From the NCBI GenBank assembly GCA_033002965.1, contig JAURVB010007270.1:1-64000 (forward strand): a DNA stretch of 64,000 bases. The letters are read 5' to 3'. The notes under the pieces were generated by a model, which saw only the letters and a program-made list of their open reading frames with translations, was not told the DNA's origin and ran no database searches. This DNA comes from Piper betle (taxonomy: Eukaryota > Streptophyta > Magnoliopsida > Piperales > Piperaceae). Positions 24,584 through 38,726 of this stretch are shown piece by piece (the first letter of the stretch is position 1; each line of letters begins with the position of its first letter). Position numbers and translations under genes: made by a program.

Positions 24584-25440
24584 AAACACAAATTTTACTT
24601 GTTATCTCTAGAGTTTTTTATTTTTATATTAAATTGGGGCAAAAAAATGCGACGAATTGCCTCATTAGAGATAATTAGAGAAATATAGTACAAATTTGTA
24701 CCATCTCTAATAGTTTACTATGACTTCAAAGATCAAGATGCAAAATAAACGATAGATAACAAAGGCTATACAAATTATGGAACTAGAAAATAAACATTAT
24801 TCTCAAGTGATGGATAATGTTAAATGCTTGGAATGCTTCACATATTTATGGAAGAGAAAAGACCCTTTTCAACTTCTAAGACAAGCTAAATTAAGGTATA
24901 GACTTAAACAAGGAACAAAAGACTTAATCTTTTGATGAAAGAACTAAACAAGACTCCAACTAAAATAAGAAAATTCTTAATAAAAACTCGTACGAGTAGG
25001 AAACAACTTCTAATTTAACTGAAAGTATCCAACTAGATATTTCTAATACAACTAGGAAATATGAAATATACTAATAAGGATAGGATTTTGTCCATCATCA
25101 CCCTCCCTATTTGAAAAGGATTCATCCTTGAGTTTTGAAGGAAGTCAATCTGTAAAATCTATTGAAGGAAGACCACGAGAAATCTTATTTGCATCATGCA
25201 ATGATGAATTGAAATATACATCATCAATCCGCTCCTTTGAAAAAATATTAGCCTTGAGTTTGTAACTTCATGTTCTGGCTAACTATATATTCACGGTTTA
25301 GAGATAAATTATTCATCCAATCACCCCAATAAATATTGAATCCAAACTTGGGAAATCAACTTTTGAATTAGAAGTTTCTTGTGATCTTTGATAACAACTC
25401 GATAATATAGATCTTCATAAGGCTCTTCAATTAACAAGTT
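24584..25440. other. AT-rich sequence, nothing recognised
   Basis: No gene, RNA or repeat structure could be supported in either strand. Confidence 0.4.
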
Positions 25441-28260
25441 AGGTTAGATGAAACTCTATGTCCCACTCCCCACCCAATCACCCCCGAATGCCAAACCCTA
25501 TCACCGCCGCTTGCAGCACCTCACTGCCAGCAGCAGCGTGGCAGGCCAGCATCCACCCCGGCTGGCCTCCCTTCCCCAACCCCCTTTTTCCTCCTTCCCT
25601 TTTTTTTCCCACTGTCACCTCTGCCCTCTACAACCGCCACCAGTGACCAGCTTCTCAGCCGTCCAGTAGCTGCTCCGACCAGCTCTTCTCCCCTTCCCTT
25701 CTCCTCTCTTCCCTTCCCCTCCTCTAGCCTACTTGCCCTCCTCCCTACTCACTTGGATGCCAGCAGCGGCAGATTGCAGCTACCACTGCCGCTGGCCAGC
25801 CGCCCTTGACCTCTTGCTCGAGCAGCCCACCACCCAAGCTATAGCCCTCCCTGATTCTTACCCCTCGCCATGCAACAGCCGTGGCCACCACCCTATAGCC
25901 GCCGCCGGCACCTCCTGGAAGCCATTCGTCGCCATGGTCTCCTCTAAGGGTAGTCCTGAGCTGTTTTTCCTGTCTTTCCCCTTCTTTTCATTTAGTTATC
26001 ATGGTTCATTGCATAGCATTCTCATTTGTTATTGGTGTTACTAATTTTACAAATTTTGATAAAGCTATTTATGAAATGAGATGCTTTAGTGAGTTTTTGT
26101 GATGCTTCTATTCATGCTATTAATCAAGATTTGTGCATTGATTGATTATTAATTGTTAAGGAGTGATAAAAGTGGTTCTTTTTACCTACACTTTAGTTAG
26201 TACAATTAAAAATAGGCTGACGATAATATTGCTTGATAATTACTTAATGATATGATGACCTGAAAATGTAGATTAGCATTTAATTGAGTGTATATTGTGA
26301 TATTATGCTGTCAGAAATATTTAACCTTTTGATGGCAATTAGAAATGGAAACTTGATTAGTTAAATTAAAATACTTGTTAATTGTTTTTGTTGATACTGT
26401 CAAATAGATTGGGAGGTGATTAACTCTTGAATCATAATTAGGGGTCACTAAGATAATTGAATGTTGACTTACTTATCGTCAAAACAATTGCTATTTAATT
26501 GGTCAAGATATATTCCAATTATGATTGATGATCAATTAATAGACATTTGATGTTAATGAGGAGCATGTCTAATTATTGATGCTTGTGCAATGCATGATTA
26601 ATTGTGAATCATGAATTATTTTTTCGTGTGGCTAGTCATACTTTTGACCGTTAGTAATTTTACTTCTTTCGTCTCTCATGAAGATAATAATTAGAAAGCT
26701 AGTCACGTCATGATCCTTTACAACTTCATACATATAAGGAAGTGGTGAATCATTATTATTTATTCTGGTTACATTATAACTTGTTAGTCATACCAAGTGG
26801 TTATTTCCCCACTTTTTCTTTACCTTGAACCATGTTGTATTATTGTCTCATGGAAACATTGTTATTGTACTCACCTATGTTATTTTCACGTCCTTTTCTT
26901 GTTCCTTTTATGACATGGTTGTGATCATGTTCAATCGTCTACCAAGTTCGTTAGGACTTGTTTATTTGATTGTTGCTCTATTCCATCGATGTTTTGATTT
27001 ACAAATCACTGGACGTGTTAAGTGGTTGTTGCACTGCCCATTTAAATGCATCATTCTTCCGTGATTAAGAGCCCCCAAGGATGAAATCCTTCTTGTCGAT
27101 TTTGAAAACGCAAATCCACCTCAACTTACCTTTAGACCTATTTATATAATCCCCTTCTTAGCCTTGTAAATATTATTTTTCCTATATTTTCTTGTGAGCT
27201 GAGTGATGGAAGAAGTGACTTAGACATACTGTGAGAGAACTCATGTGTAAGTCATAGTGGGCTATAGATTTGTGAGAGGAGCATTCCATTTTTGAAGGAT
27301 CTTAATAACTCCAAGTCTTGAGCTTCCTCACACCCATAATAGGCGTGTGGGATCAAGGAATACTAATGGAAACTATCTAAGAGTAGTCAACCTTTGTGCT
27401 CTAGGCTAGGAGAGATACTGAGGTTTAGAGAGGGCTTAATATATTGGTTTTTTTGAGAGTGGGACTTTTAAGATAATGTCGTGAGTGGCACAACACCAGT
27501 TAGTTCGGGATGCCATCCACTCTGCAGGTTGATGGCTCCTCATTAGTTGCCCTTGATTGTTTAGTTGAAGCTATATGATTGTTTGCTTTTATATGAGGTT
27601 AATTCTCATTTGCCAATTTGATATTTAGTTATTTTTGGACCAGTGACACCCGTTGTTGACATTTTTTATTATCTATGTAAGTGAAGATCAGGAGCGGAAT
27701 ACGTCGACCTTGGCGGAAGAACAGTGATTGCTATTTGCGTACATTGACTTGGGCGACATGTGTTACGTGTGTGATTTTGTCATGATGTATGATTCTTTGA
27801 TATATTTTGTATGATGTTGAAAATGTCCGAGATATTCCAAGGTCGATATAGTAGTTGTGATGGATGCGATTAGTAGATGGGTCGAGACCCAACTTATAAT
27901 TTTTATTTAAGTCATCTATGATTTTAGTGTGCTCTAAAAACTATATATTACTATTGTGATGGACTACTCTATTAAATAGGTTGGCCCATTGTTGTTCTTT
28001 TAGAGGTAAGTTGGCCTATTTTATTTGAATTTTTTTAAATTTTATTATAATTAATTGTTTTGGGTATGATTAATTTGTAGCATCATCTCATGTATGCACT
28101 GGTTATGTATTGTGGTATTTTTCGTCTTAAGACGCCTAAAGGTTCTAGATACCTTCTGTTTCTATTTGGGTCAAACAACTTAATCGAAATAAGAGTTTGG
28201 TTTGATTTATCGTAACAGTTTTAGTTCGGTTTAAGACTGAATCGGATTTGGAGTGTAACT
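25441..28260 (+). mobile_element. Diverged family A-like LTR
   Basis: The order of parts matches the family A LTR: GC-rich block (25448-25980), AT-rich stretch, CTACCAAGTTCGTTAGGACTTG near 26940 (compare CTACCAGGTCCGTTTAGGACTCG at 1355), AAGGATGAAATCC near 27075, TTTATATAATCCCC near 27140, and CGTCTTAAGACGCC near 28120, ending with GGATTTGGAGTGTAAC near 28260. The start of the LTR is not found, so the left boundary is set only by the GC-rich block. The open frames at 25448-26044 are the GC-rich block, not a conserved protein. Confidence 0.55.
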
Positions 28261-30987
28261 ATAATGACCCGTCCTAACCGGCCCGGGTGTTACTTAAAAT
28301 ATAATTGATGTAAACATAACTTCAAGAACATGAATTCTAGTATGGCAATAAGTCTAGAGTTTATAAATCATAAAAATAAAACATCTTCTGATAGTATGTG
28401 ACAATGCATAAAATAAACTAACTCAAAGTCCTACAGTCTTGGACCGTTTCTCATAGCCACAATTATAGCACAAGAAAATAAAAAGGAAGTCTAATTTATT
28501 ATCAATTTACCAAACCTTAGGTTGGTAAAAGAACCACCAACCACACTCTTAATTCTCAGTCCAAAGCTGTTCACATGCGGAGGCAATTTCACGTTAGTGA
28601 TAAAACCACTAAGCCGTATAATTAAATGAAACAAGTCAATATAATCCCAATTATCATTTCAAGAAACTTTTAGTTGTTATGAGCCTATGCTGAGCTGTTA
28701 ATATGTTGGGAGGGGTGGCCACCCCCATCCAGCTCCAATCTCATGCATGTATACACACGCTATGTGGCCCATGGCATGTAGTTACCGATATTTGTCATTT
28801 ATTCACCCTCTCGGTATCACAAGTACATAATGAGCCTTGTTGAGCTACTACGCCTTGGCACCCCTTTCGGTCTGGGGCAGGTGTTTAACTTTCAGGGGGT
28901 GCTACCTTGTGCAGAATTGAGTCAGCCCGGTTGCGTTCCGGTGCATGGTGGTCAGATACTCAAGCTGACCAAGAATCCCACATAGTAATTTTCAAGGGTG
29001 TGCCCCCGTGTTGGATTGAATCAATTCCTTAACCCCGGTTGCACTCGGTGCATGGTGGTCAAATTTGGGCTCCGACCGACTTAGGCTGCTAATAAGGGAA
29101 AATATAACAATTCAAATAATTATACGGACCTAGATAGTTTGTAAGTTAACCTGTAACTATGACCAACGATCCTAATCTGAACGAGAAAATAAACCTATAC
29201 ATAAGTATAATTTTATTCGAGTAGAAATGCATGCAACTAAATAACTAATAGATATAATGATTAAAATTCAACAATAATAAATATTAAATTATTCATGTGA
29301 CATAATCATTTAAGTCCTATTTTATATTTTAAATTAATTATATATATCATAATTAACACTTATCAAATGATTAAATAATTGTTAACTTATAAACAAATAT
29401 TTAATTACTATTATTAGTATATTTTCCTTCGGTTATAATTTTTAATCGCTATCATTATTAATAACAATTAAATTAATTAAGTTGTTTAATTAAATTATTT
29501 AAAATGATTTGGATTATCCTAATTCAAAGATATTACTAATACAATTATTTTAAATTATTCAACTCAATAAATGTTTGAACCTTATTTATTTTCATTATAA
29601 TATTTAGGTTCAACGGTTGTGATTTCTACGTGTTTATAGTTTAATAACCTATTTTTTACCTTACTGACTCATTATTAAAATAATCACTTTATTTACCTAG
29701 TATTGAATTTAATACGATAAAGGTGAAATTCTTTATTTTATTAATTACTTATAACCTTTCGATTTAAATTAATCACTTGTAGTACACCGATTAATTATTT
29801 ACAGTTTATTATTATCGTATTTTTATTACTTATGGTGATTTTGTACAATAATTAATTATTTTAGCAACTTTAACCAATAACCCATTAGAATAATTATTTT
29901 TAAAGATTTATTACGAGTTAGTATTATTTTTAACTCGAGCCGGTCTCGAGTCAACCATTATTTACAAAACTGCCATGTTCTTCTTCCCCAACGCTCTTCT
30001 TCTCGTAGCTTCTTCTTTGCACCAAAAACCAAACCTGGTGTCTTCTTCTTCAACCTAAAACCAGTTCACATCTGTCACTAACTGCTTCCCATCCCTACCC
30101 ATCCAATTGGAAGCATAAAGCTCGTGCTTTACAGCAACTATCCATGTCAAACTCTATCTGCACCAAGGCGCGCAATGCTTGGCCGGAAGCTCCGCTGGTA
30201 CTGCAAGGTGATCTCCTTCCGGTCAGCAGCATCGCTGGGAACGCTCCCCTTCTCCTTGCACGACAACCCAATGTCAAGGCCAAGCGCTGTGAGCATGCAC
30301 GGCATGAGCCCTGGCCGGAAAACTGGTATGGATGCCTGGAATCCCTCACAGCGTTGTCCATTATCCCCATCCTTGACATTTCACCCACTAACAGGTGCAA
30401 TTCCGCCACCCACCGGAAACCAGGCACCTGGCGAGCCATCCCTTCAACCCAGCATTGAGAGAGACCGTCAGGGGTGTGAGGGGATGCCTTGCAAACTTGG
30501 TTTACAGTCGCCCATCTTGCCAACATTTCAGACTCGTCGGCCATGGCGGAATTTCAATTTCCAGTTTGGTTTTCTTTTCTTTCTTGTTGATTTAAGACTT
30601 TAGTTCTTAGGATTATTAAGCTTATTATCAATTCAACATATGCATGCATGAAAATTAAGAATAGGGAGATAGGAAAAGTACCCAAGCAAGGAAGAATTTG
30701 GCATCGGAAAGGAAGAGGAGAAGAAAATAAGAATGTTGGCAACTAGGGTGAGGAGGGCGTCCCTTATAAAAAATAAAATGAAAATGATGGCTAGCGTATG
30801 TAAAAACACCCCAACACTCGTACTTCATTTAACTGGGTAACTGGGTAAATAATAAAATATAATAATTAACTGGGTAGAGAATATAATATAATTAATAATA
30901 TTAATCCTCCAACGTTCGATCCCTCCCCGACCGAGTCGAATATATATATTTTTTTCAGTATTTATAATTTGTCCAATTTAGAAATAT
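28261..30987. mobile_element. LTR-related mosaic remnant
   Basis: The region starts next to the previous LTR end with a GGCCCGGGTGTTAC motif and ends just left of integrase-bearing Ty3 sequence. The phrase TTTTTAACTCGAGCCGGTCTC near 29930, followed by a GC-rich block at 29990-30540, resembles the start of the GC-rich block of family A LTRs. The region before it (29200-29900) is very AT-rich. Its position left of a minus-strand integrase suggests a 3' LTR, but the GC-rich block appears in plus orientation, so I cannot resolve a single element. The 149-residue minus frame at 30095-30544 has no family resemblance. Confidence 0.4.
28927..29062. repeat. Duplicated CGGTGCATGGTGGTCA module
   Basis: Two related segments about 107 bases apart share CCGGTTGC...CGGTGCATGGTGGTCA, each followed by a variable tail. 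It looks like a short tandem duplication inside the LTR-related remnant. Confidence 0.5.
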
Positions 30988-32212
30988 TTCGTCCCCAAAA
31001 TATCATAACGGGCAACACAACAATCATGATTAATTTTATCTTCGGTATCAATTCATGCTACAATGATAAGAATCTTATGCCACGAATAGGCTAGGGTATT
31101 TCCTTGTCATTTCTTGTCCTCTGACCCTTGACTTTTCTACAATACTTTTACCAAAGGAATTTCCTTGTTCTTGAGTGTCTTTATTTCTCTTGCCAGGATG
31201 TGAGTCGGCTTTTCCTCGTAGGTTAAATTTGATTGTAGCTCTAAGTCTTCAAAATTTGTAATTATATGATCCTCATCTTGTACATATTTATTTTAGCATT
31301 GACCACATGGAAAACATTGTGTACTTCAACTAGGCTTAGTGGTAATGCTAGTCTATAAGCACAATTTCCAACTCGATCCAGGATTGGAAACGATCCTATG
31401 AATCTTGGCTTTAACTTTCCCGATGTTCTAAATCTGATCACCCCTTCGTAGGAGATGTCTTTAGGTATACAAACTCCCCAACTTGGAACTCTAGGTCCCT
31501 CCTTCGAGTATATGCATAACTCTTTTGTCAATCCTGAGCTACCTTAAGCCATTGTTGAATGAGTTTCACCTTTTCAGTTGCTTCCCTCACCATCTCTGGC
31601 CCGATAATAATTGCTTCGGTAGACTCTAGCTAGCACAATGGAGACCTGCAATGCCTACCATATAAGGGCGACAAATACGTCAACAAGACCTTCAGTGTCT
31701 AATCTGCTGATACATAAGCTGGTTAGAGCATATATCATAATACATCAACAAATACATAAAGGCATGCATCAAACACAGACAAAAGTATGAAAGAAAAAAT
31801 GACACGTTGAGCACTGTTCGATTAATTTCAATGACGTGTAAGTATACACGGTCGAAACAAGTAGTATAATGATAAATTTAATAAGACTTTGAGAATTTGA
31901 AATTTCAAGATTAGGGTTGAGCTAGAGATGAATTTTCAAGTCAGTTGTAAGTACTAAAGAACAATTGATCAAATCAGTACAACACTTAAAGTAGAACCTT
32001 CTACCATTGTCATCGATAATTTAAGTCTTCTCAATCAAATTAAACAAAAATTCCGCCACTTTTTCTTATTCAATGAATAAATTCCTCCCTATTTTTGTTC
32101 CATTTGAATCGGAATGGTAGGTAAATAAGTAAATTAGGTGACCATGTAGAGCCAATGGTGGTTTACAAAGGAATTTTGAAGATAGAATTTTCTTAAAGGT
32201 ATGTAAGTTGTA
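30988..32212. repeat. Direct repeat copy 1 (1225 bp)
   Basis: It begins TTCGTCCCCAAAATATC and ends GTATGTAAGTTGTA. The same sequence, with scattered substitutions and small indels, recurs at 34390-35609. The two copies flank the pararetrovirus segment. Each contains the 3' end of an old Ty3 integrase plus about 550 bases without recognised content. Confidence 0.9.
31262..31665 (-). pseudogene. Ty3 integrase C-terminal remnant (copy 1)
   Basis: The minus strand reads ALYGRHCRSPLC at about 31660, GPEMVREATEKVKLIQQW, then QKSYA, and in another frame GKLKPRFIGSFPILDRVGNC followed by YRLALPLSLVEVHNVFHV. These are the last parts of a chromovirus-type integrase (the core end and the GPY/F domain). 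Stops and a frameshift break it. Sequence to its left (TTTCGTCCCC) resembles the polypurine-proximal region of the Tekay element at 47265. Confidence 0.75.
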
Positions 32213-32222
32213 AGCCAATGGT

Positions 32223-32440
32223 GACCAAGAGTGCAATTTACTTATATGTACCTACAAGAAAGATGTAAAGAAGTGGCCCTACATGAACAAATTAAAAGAC
32301 AATCTTTTAATTTATGTCAGAGAGCAATTTATGGACCACATCAATATGGAAGTAAAAATCCATATATAAAATGGAAAAGATTGAGAAGATCCACAACTTT
32401 TAAGGATAGGCTACATAATACGAGAAACAAAACATATGTA
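32223..32440 (+). repeat. Inverted repeat arm 1 in the pararetrovirus segment
   Basis: 218 bases, reverse-complementary to 32762-32979 with no indels and only about six substitutions by eye. The two arms are separated by a 321-base spacer. Confidence 0.9.
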
Positions 32441-32791
32441 AAAAGGATATCAACAAGGAAATGCCAGTGCTTTATTTGTGGAAATGAAAATCACTTGGCT
32501 AATGCATGTCCTAAAAAACAAAATAATAGAGAAAGAGCAGCATTAATAGAAAATCTAGACGAAGATATAGTGTCTATAGACTTGGATGATGAATCAGTAT
32601 ATAGTATTATTACTGAAGTAGATTATTCAGAAGTCGATTCTCACCAGGTTGTGTTTATAAATGAACAAGAAGAATGTGAAGAACATAACTGGGAAAGAGG
32701 TAAAGGAAGTGATAGTACTCCTTGTAGTATCTGCACACTATACCCTGAATTAAGAAGAAGATACATATGTTTTGTTTCTCGTATTATGTAG
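32231..32791 (+). pseudogene. Pararetrovirus coat protein C-terminal part with zinc knuckle
   Basis: The frame has no proper initiator and enters mid-domain. It runs from the C-terminal part of the coat-protein core (around TYMYLQERCKEVALH), through a basic tract, to a CCHC knuckle CFICGNENHLANAC at roughly residues 77-90. An acidic tail and a short cysteine-containing stretch follow. In caulimovirids this domain binds nucleic acid during particle assembly. The last ~10 residues are read through the inversion junction near 32760 and are not viral in frame. The element is truncated upstream, with junction to host sequence near 32213-32223. Confidence 0.75.
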
Positions 32792-32979
32792 CCTATCCTT
32801 AAAAGTTGTAGATCTTCTCAATCTTTTCCTTTTTATATATGGATTTTTACTTCCATATTGCTGTGGTCCATAAATTGCTCTTTGACAGAAATTATAAGAT
32901 TGTCTTTTAATTTGTTCATGTAGGGCCACTTCTTTACATCTTTCTTGTAGGTACATATAAGTAAATTGCACTCTTGGTC
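32762..32979 (-). repeat. Inverted repeat arm 2 in the pararetrovirus segment
   Basis: Same 218-base coat-protein segment as arm 1, opposite strand. A transcript crossing both arms could fold into a long hairpin. Confidence 0.9.
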
Positions 32980-33442
32980 CAATTCCTAGTCCATCTACAT
33001 CTTTATATCCTTCTATCCATTTTTCATGTATTTGGCGGCCTAAGTCTCCTGGTAATTTTATAAAATATTTATTACATAGTTCTTCATCAAATGCTTTTCC
33101 AGCTCTAGCTATTAACGAGATAAAATCTATGCTAAAGGGTGTTATATAATCAAATGATTTTATCGTTAATTGTTCTAGGTTTCTTATGGCCGTATCTTGT
33201 ATTACAATATTTTCTCTGGATGGGTCTATTCCTAAAATCATTGTTCTCATAAAACTTGTAAAATTATAAGGATTATTTCCTAATGTCTTTACCTCATTTA
33301 CTTGTTGTGGATGGGCTTTCTTTTTACTTTGCCATATTCCTAAGGCAGTTGTTCCTAAAGAGGTTTCCAGAAAGCTAAATAAATCCATCTCTGGTTTTGA
33401 ATGAATGTGCCAATTTTTAATAGCATTTTGTTCCCACATCAT
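32762..33442 (-). pseudogene. Pararetrovirus coat protein core
   Basis: About 230 residues resemble the caulimovirid coat-protein core: ALGIWQSKK and NNPYNF motifs near the start, the IRNLEQLTI segment, and KLPGDLGRQIHEKW, then the segment shared with the plus-strand copy. Capsid formation would be its role. It is cut off at the inversion, before the basic tract and zinc knuckle, and a stop separates it from the frame upstream (33473-33958). Confidence 0.7.
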
Positions 33443-33472
33443 TACTTCATCTGGCCATAATTGAGGTGATGA

Positions 33473-34389
33473 TTATTCCAATATTAACATGTCTCCACTA
33501 TAGGTGTGTTCAATTGGAAGTCTTTTTCCCATATTATATGTTGGAGCACTATCTTGGTATTTATATTTAGGTTCTTCCCAAGGGGGTCTTTCATTTTTTC
33601 CTTCTATTCCCCTACTTCTTACTTCTTCAAAATCTCTTTTTGGTTTTTTAGAAGTTTCTCCTATAGCCATCATGTAAGCAGTATCAGGTTCGGGATATGG
33701 GGATTTTTCTAAATCTGACAAGGGAATTTTTCCTTTTTCAATATCATCTATTAATGCTAAATTGTATTTCTCATTTAATTTTTCTTCTATCTCTTCTGGT
33801 TTTAATTTTCCTAAAGCATATACTTCTAAAATTATTTCATCAAACTGCTCTCTTATATTTATTGGTCTTATTCTGGTATTTAATAACTCTTTAGTCCTTA
33901 TTTCTATTTCTTCATCATTTAAACATACTTGTTGACAATCATTTAAAAATTGTTTCATTATTTCTTTATTTTCTGATTCTTCTTCATCACTTTCTGATTC
34001 AGATTCACACCAATACCATTGATCTTCCTTTTCGTTTAGAGATAATTCCTCTATTACTTCAATTTTATCTATAACAAGTTCTCTTTGTTCTTTTCTTTTC
34101 TCTCTCTTTTTCTTATTATTTCTTCTAATTTTCTTTTTAATAAGACATTTTGTTTTTCATACCATTCTATGTTTAATTCATCTTTTATTTTTTCAAGTTT
34201 ATATTCATGATTTACCAGGGCAAATTCCTCTTGTTCTTCAGGTTCTTCTTCTTTTACCTTGGTAGAGTATTCTGTAAATCTCATAGAATATCCTCCTTTA
34301 GCATTTTCATATATTATACTTTTTGCCGGTCTTATTATTTTATCTTTTGTATTGACATGTTTGCTTAAGTCCCATTCTAATCTTGCCAA
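33473..34389 (-). pseudogene. Pararetrovirus region upstream of coat protein, acidic and coiled-coil-like
   Basis: Two open pieces, 34389-34069 and 33958-33473, are separated by a stop and frameshift near 34065. The first has a glutamate-rich stretch and a lysine/glutamate-rich helical end. Between the two lies an acidic serine/glutamate run, and the second contains many charged heptad-like residues. This composition is common upstream of caulimovirid coat proteins, where a polyprotein is processed. No movement-protein motif is seen. The fragment begins exactly at direct repeat copy 2. Confidence 0.55.
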
Positions 34390-35609
34390 TTCGTCCCCAA
34401 AATATCATAACGGGCAACACAGTAATCATGATTAATTTTATCTTTGGCATCATTTCATGCTACAATGATAAGAATCTTATGCCACATATAGGCTAGGGTA
34501 TTTCCTTGTCATTACTTGTCCTCTGACCCTTGACTTTTCTACAATACATTTACCAAAGGAATTTCCTTGTTCCTGAGTGTCTTTATTTCTCTTGCCAGGA
34601 TGTGAGTCGGCTTTTCCTCGTAGGTTAAATTTGATTGTAGCTCTAAGTCATCAAATTTGTAATTATATGATCCTCATCTCGTACATATTTATTTTAACAT
34701 TGACACATGGAAAACATTGTGTACTTCAACTAGGCTTGGTGGTAATGCTAGTCTATAAGCACAATTTCCAACTCGATCCAGGATTGGAAACGATCCTATG
34801 AATCTTGGCTTTAACTTTCCTGATGTTCTAAATCTGATCACCCCCTTCGTAGGAGATGTCTTTAGGTATACAAACTCCTCAACTTGGAACTCTAGGTCCC
34901 TCCTTCGAGTATATGCATAACTCTTTTGTCAATCCTGAGCTACCTTAAGCCTTTGTTGAATGAGTTTCACCTTTTCAGTTGCCTCCCTCACCATCTCTGG
35001 CCCGATAATAATTGCTTCGGTAGACTCTAGCTAGCACGATGGAGACCTGCAATGCCTACCATATAAGGGCGACAAATACGTCAACAAGACCTTCAGTGTC
35101 TAATCTGCTGATACATAAGCTGGTTAGAGCATATATCATAATACATCAACAAATACATAAAGGCATGCATCAAACACAGACAAAAGTAACGAAAGAAAAA
35201 TGACACGTTGAGCAACTGTTCGATTAATTTCAATGACGTGTAAGATATACACGGTCGAAACAAGTAGTATAATGATAAATTTAATAAGACTTTGAGAATT
35301 TGAAATTTCAAGATTAGGGTTGAGCTAGAGATGAATTTTCAAGTCAGTTGTAAGTACTAAATAACAATTGATCAAATCAGTACAACACCTGCAGTAGAAT
35401 CTCTACATTGTCATCGACAATTTAAGTCCTTCAATCAAATTAAACAAAATTCCACCACTTTTTTTTATTCTGATGAATAAATTCTCCTTATTTTGTTCCA
35501 TTTGAATCGGAATGGTAGGTAAATAAGTAAATCAGGTGACCATGTAGAGCAATGGTGGTTTACAAAGGAATTTTGAAGATAGAATTTTCTTAAAGGTATG
35601 TAAGTTGTA
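34390..35609. repeat. Direct repeat copy 2 (1220 bp)
   Basis: Second copy of 30988-32212, same orientation, starting TTCGTCCCC and ending GTAAGTTGTA. It includes the same broken Ty3 integrase remnant on the minus strand (about 34664-35068). Confidence 0.9.
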
Positions 35610-36522
35610 GCTTTCACAGAATTAGTCTCATAATTAATATCAATCGAGGTAAGATACATTATATTAATAGGCGTTTGTTAATATATCTTTAACTCTGGTT
35701 ACCTACCTTTGAATAAATGACTAAGATATCAGCTTGCACTTGCGTTAGGTTGTCACAAATAGTATCAAAGCTAATATGACCATGTTGTACTTTGGCTAGG
35801 TTGTTATAAATTATATAAGAGTCAATCCAGCACTTGAACTACACCATTACAAATGGAATAAGACTTAATTTGCAGTTGTGTTAGATGATAGTAGGGTATA
35901 GGATACAAACAAGGCTCATAACCATGCAAAGGTACTTAGGTCAAAAGACCTTAAGGTGCTACAGTGTAAGATTTCAATAGTTACACTCACATATATTTTT
36001 TAGGGATGACATAAGCTCATCAATTTGTTCTTAGCCCAAATGTCGTTCCAGCTAGAATGCTTTTCAATGTGTTAATATGATGTCTAAAATAAGTTATAAT
36101 TATCATTATTATAAGGAAATAGTTGATTCTATTATTATTTTAACAAAATCTAGTTTAAAATAAATTAAATCGAACCGAAATATTTTTGTTTAGGCCCGTT
36201 CGATTTTGAGTGGTTCACATTTGATTTGGTAACAAATTTATTGACCCGATAGGCGGTCAAAAGTTTAGTTCTAGTTGATTGCTCACCCCTCATTCTTGCT
36301 CTCCACAAATTCTTGCTTTTTATTTATTTCTGAAATGAAAGAATCTAGGAATGCCAAAACTAAGATGATTACCAATTTCAAACTATGTTATAACCGCAAT
36401 GAAAGTTGTGATGTCACACTATCGAAAAGAAAAAGAAATGTCGTCCTTTCGACTGTGGTCTCATACAACACAAACATATTGATTATCATATGATCTACAA
36501 GCATAACAGATGAAACATTCAG
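35610..36522. other. AT-rich 3' flank of the dehydrogenase gene
   Basis: No coding frame is supported. It contains the likely 3' untranslated and downstream region of the minus-strand gene that ends at 36523; no clear poly(A) signal could be chosen. Confidence 0.4.

Positions 36523-38726
<2,204 letters not shown>

Larger units (their letters stand above)
32213..34389. mobile_element. Endogenous pararetrovirus fragment (Caulimoviridae), rearranged
   Basis: A 2.2-kb segment lies exactly between the two 1.22-kb direct repeats. It carries coat-protein-region coding on both strands in inverted arrangement: the zinc-knuckle end on the plus strand and the upstream coat-protein and acidic region on the minus strand. 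No movement protein, protease, RT or RNase H is present. Family assignment rests on the CCHC knuckle preceded by a basic tract and on the coat-protein core motifs; the genus cannot be decided. The pieces are non-functional as arranged. Confidence 0.75.

Noticed and set aside
25448..26044. Possible plant gene start (Ser/Pro-rich frames)
   Set aside because: Position and flanking matches show it is the GC-rich block of a diverged family A-like LTR.
30095..30544. 149-residue frame on the minus strand
   Set aside because: It lies in the GC-rich block of an LTR-like remnant, overlaps open frames on the other strand, and shows no family motif.
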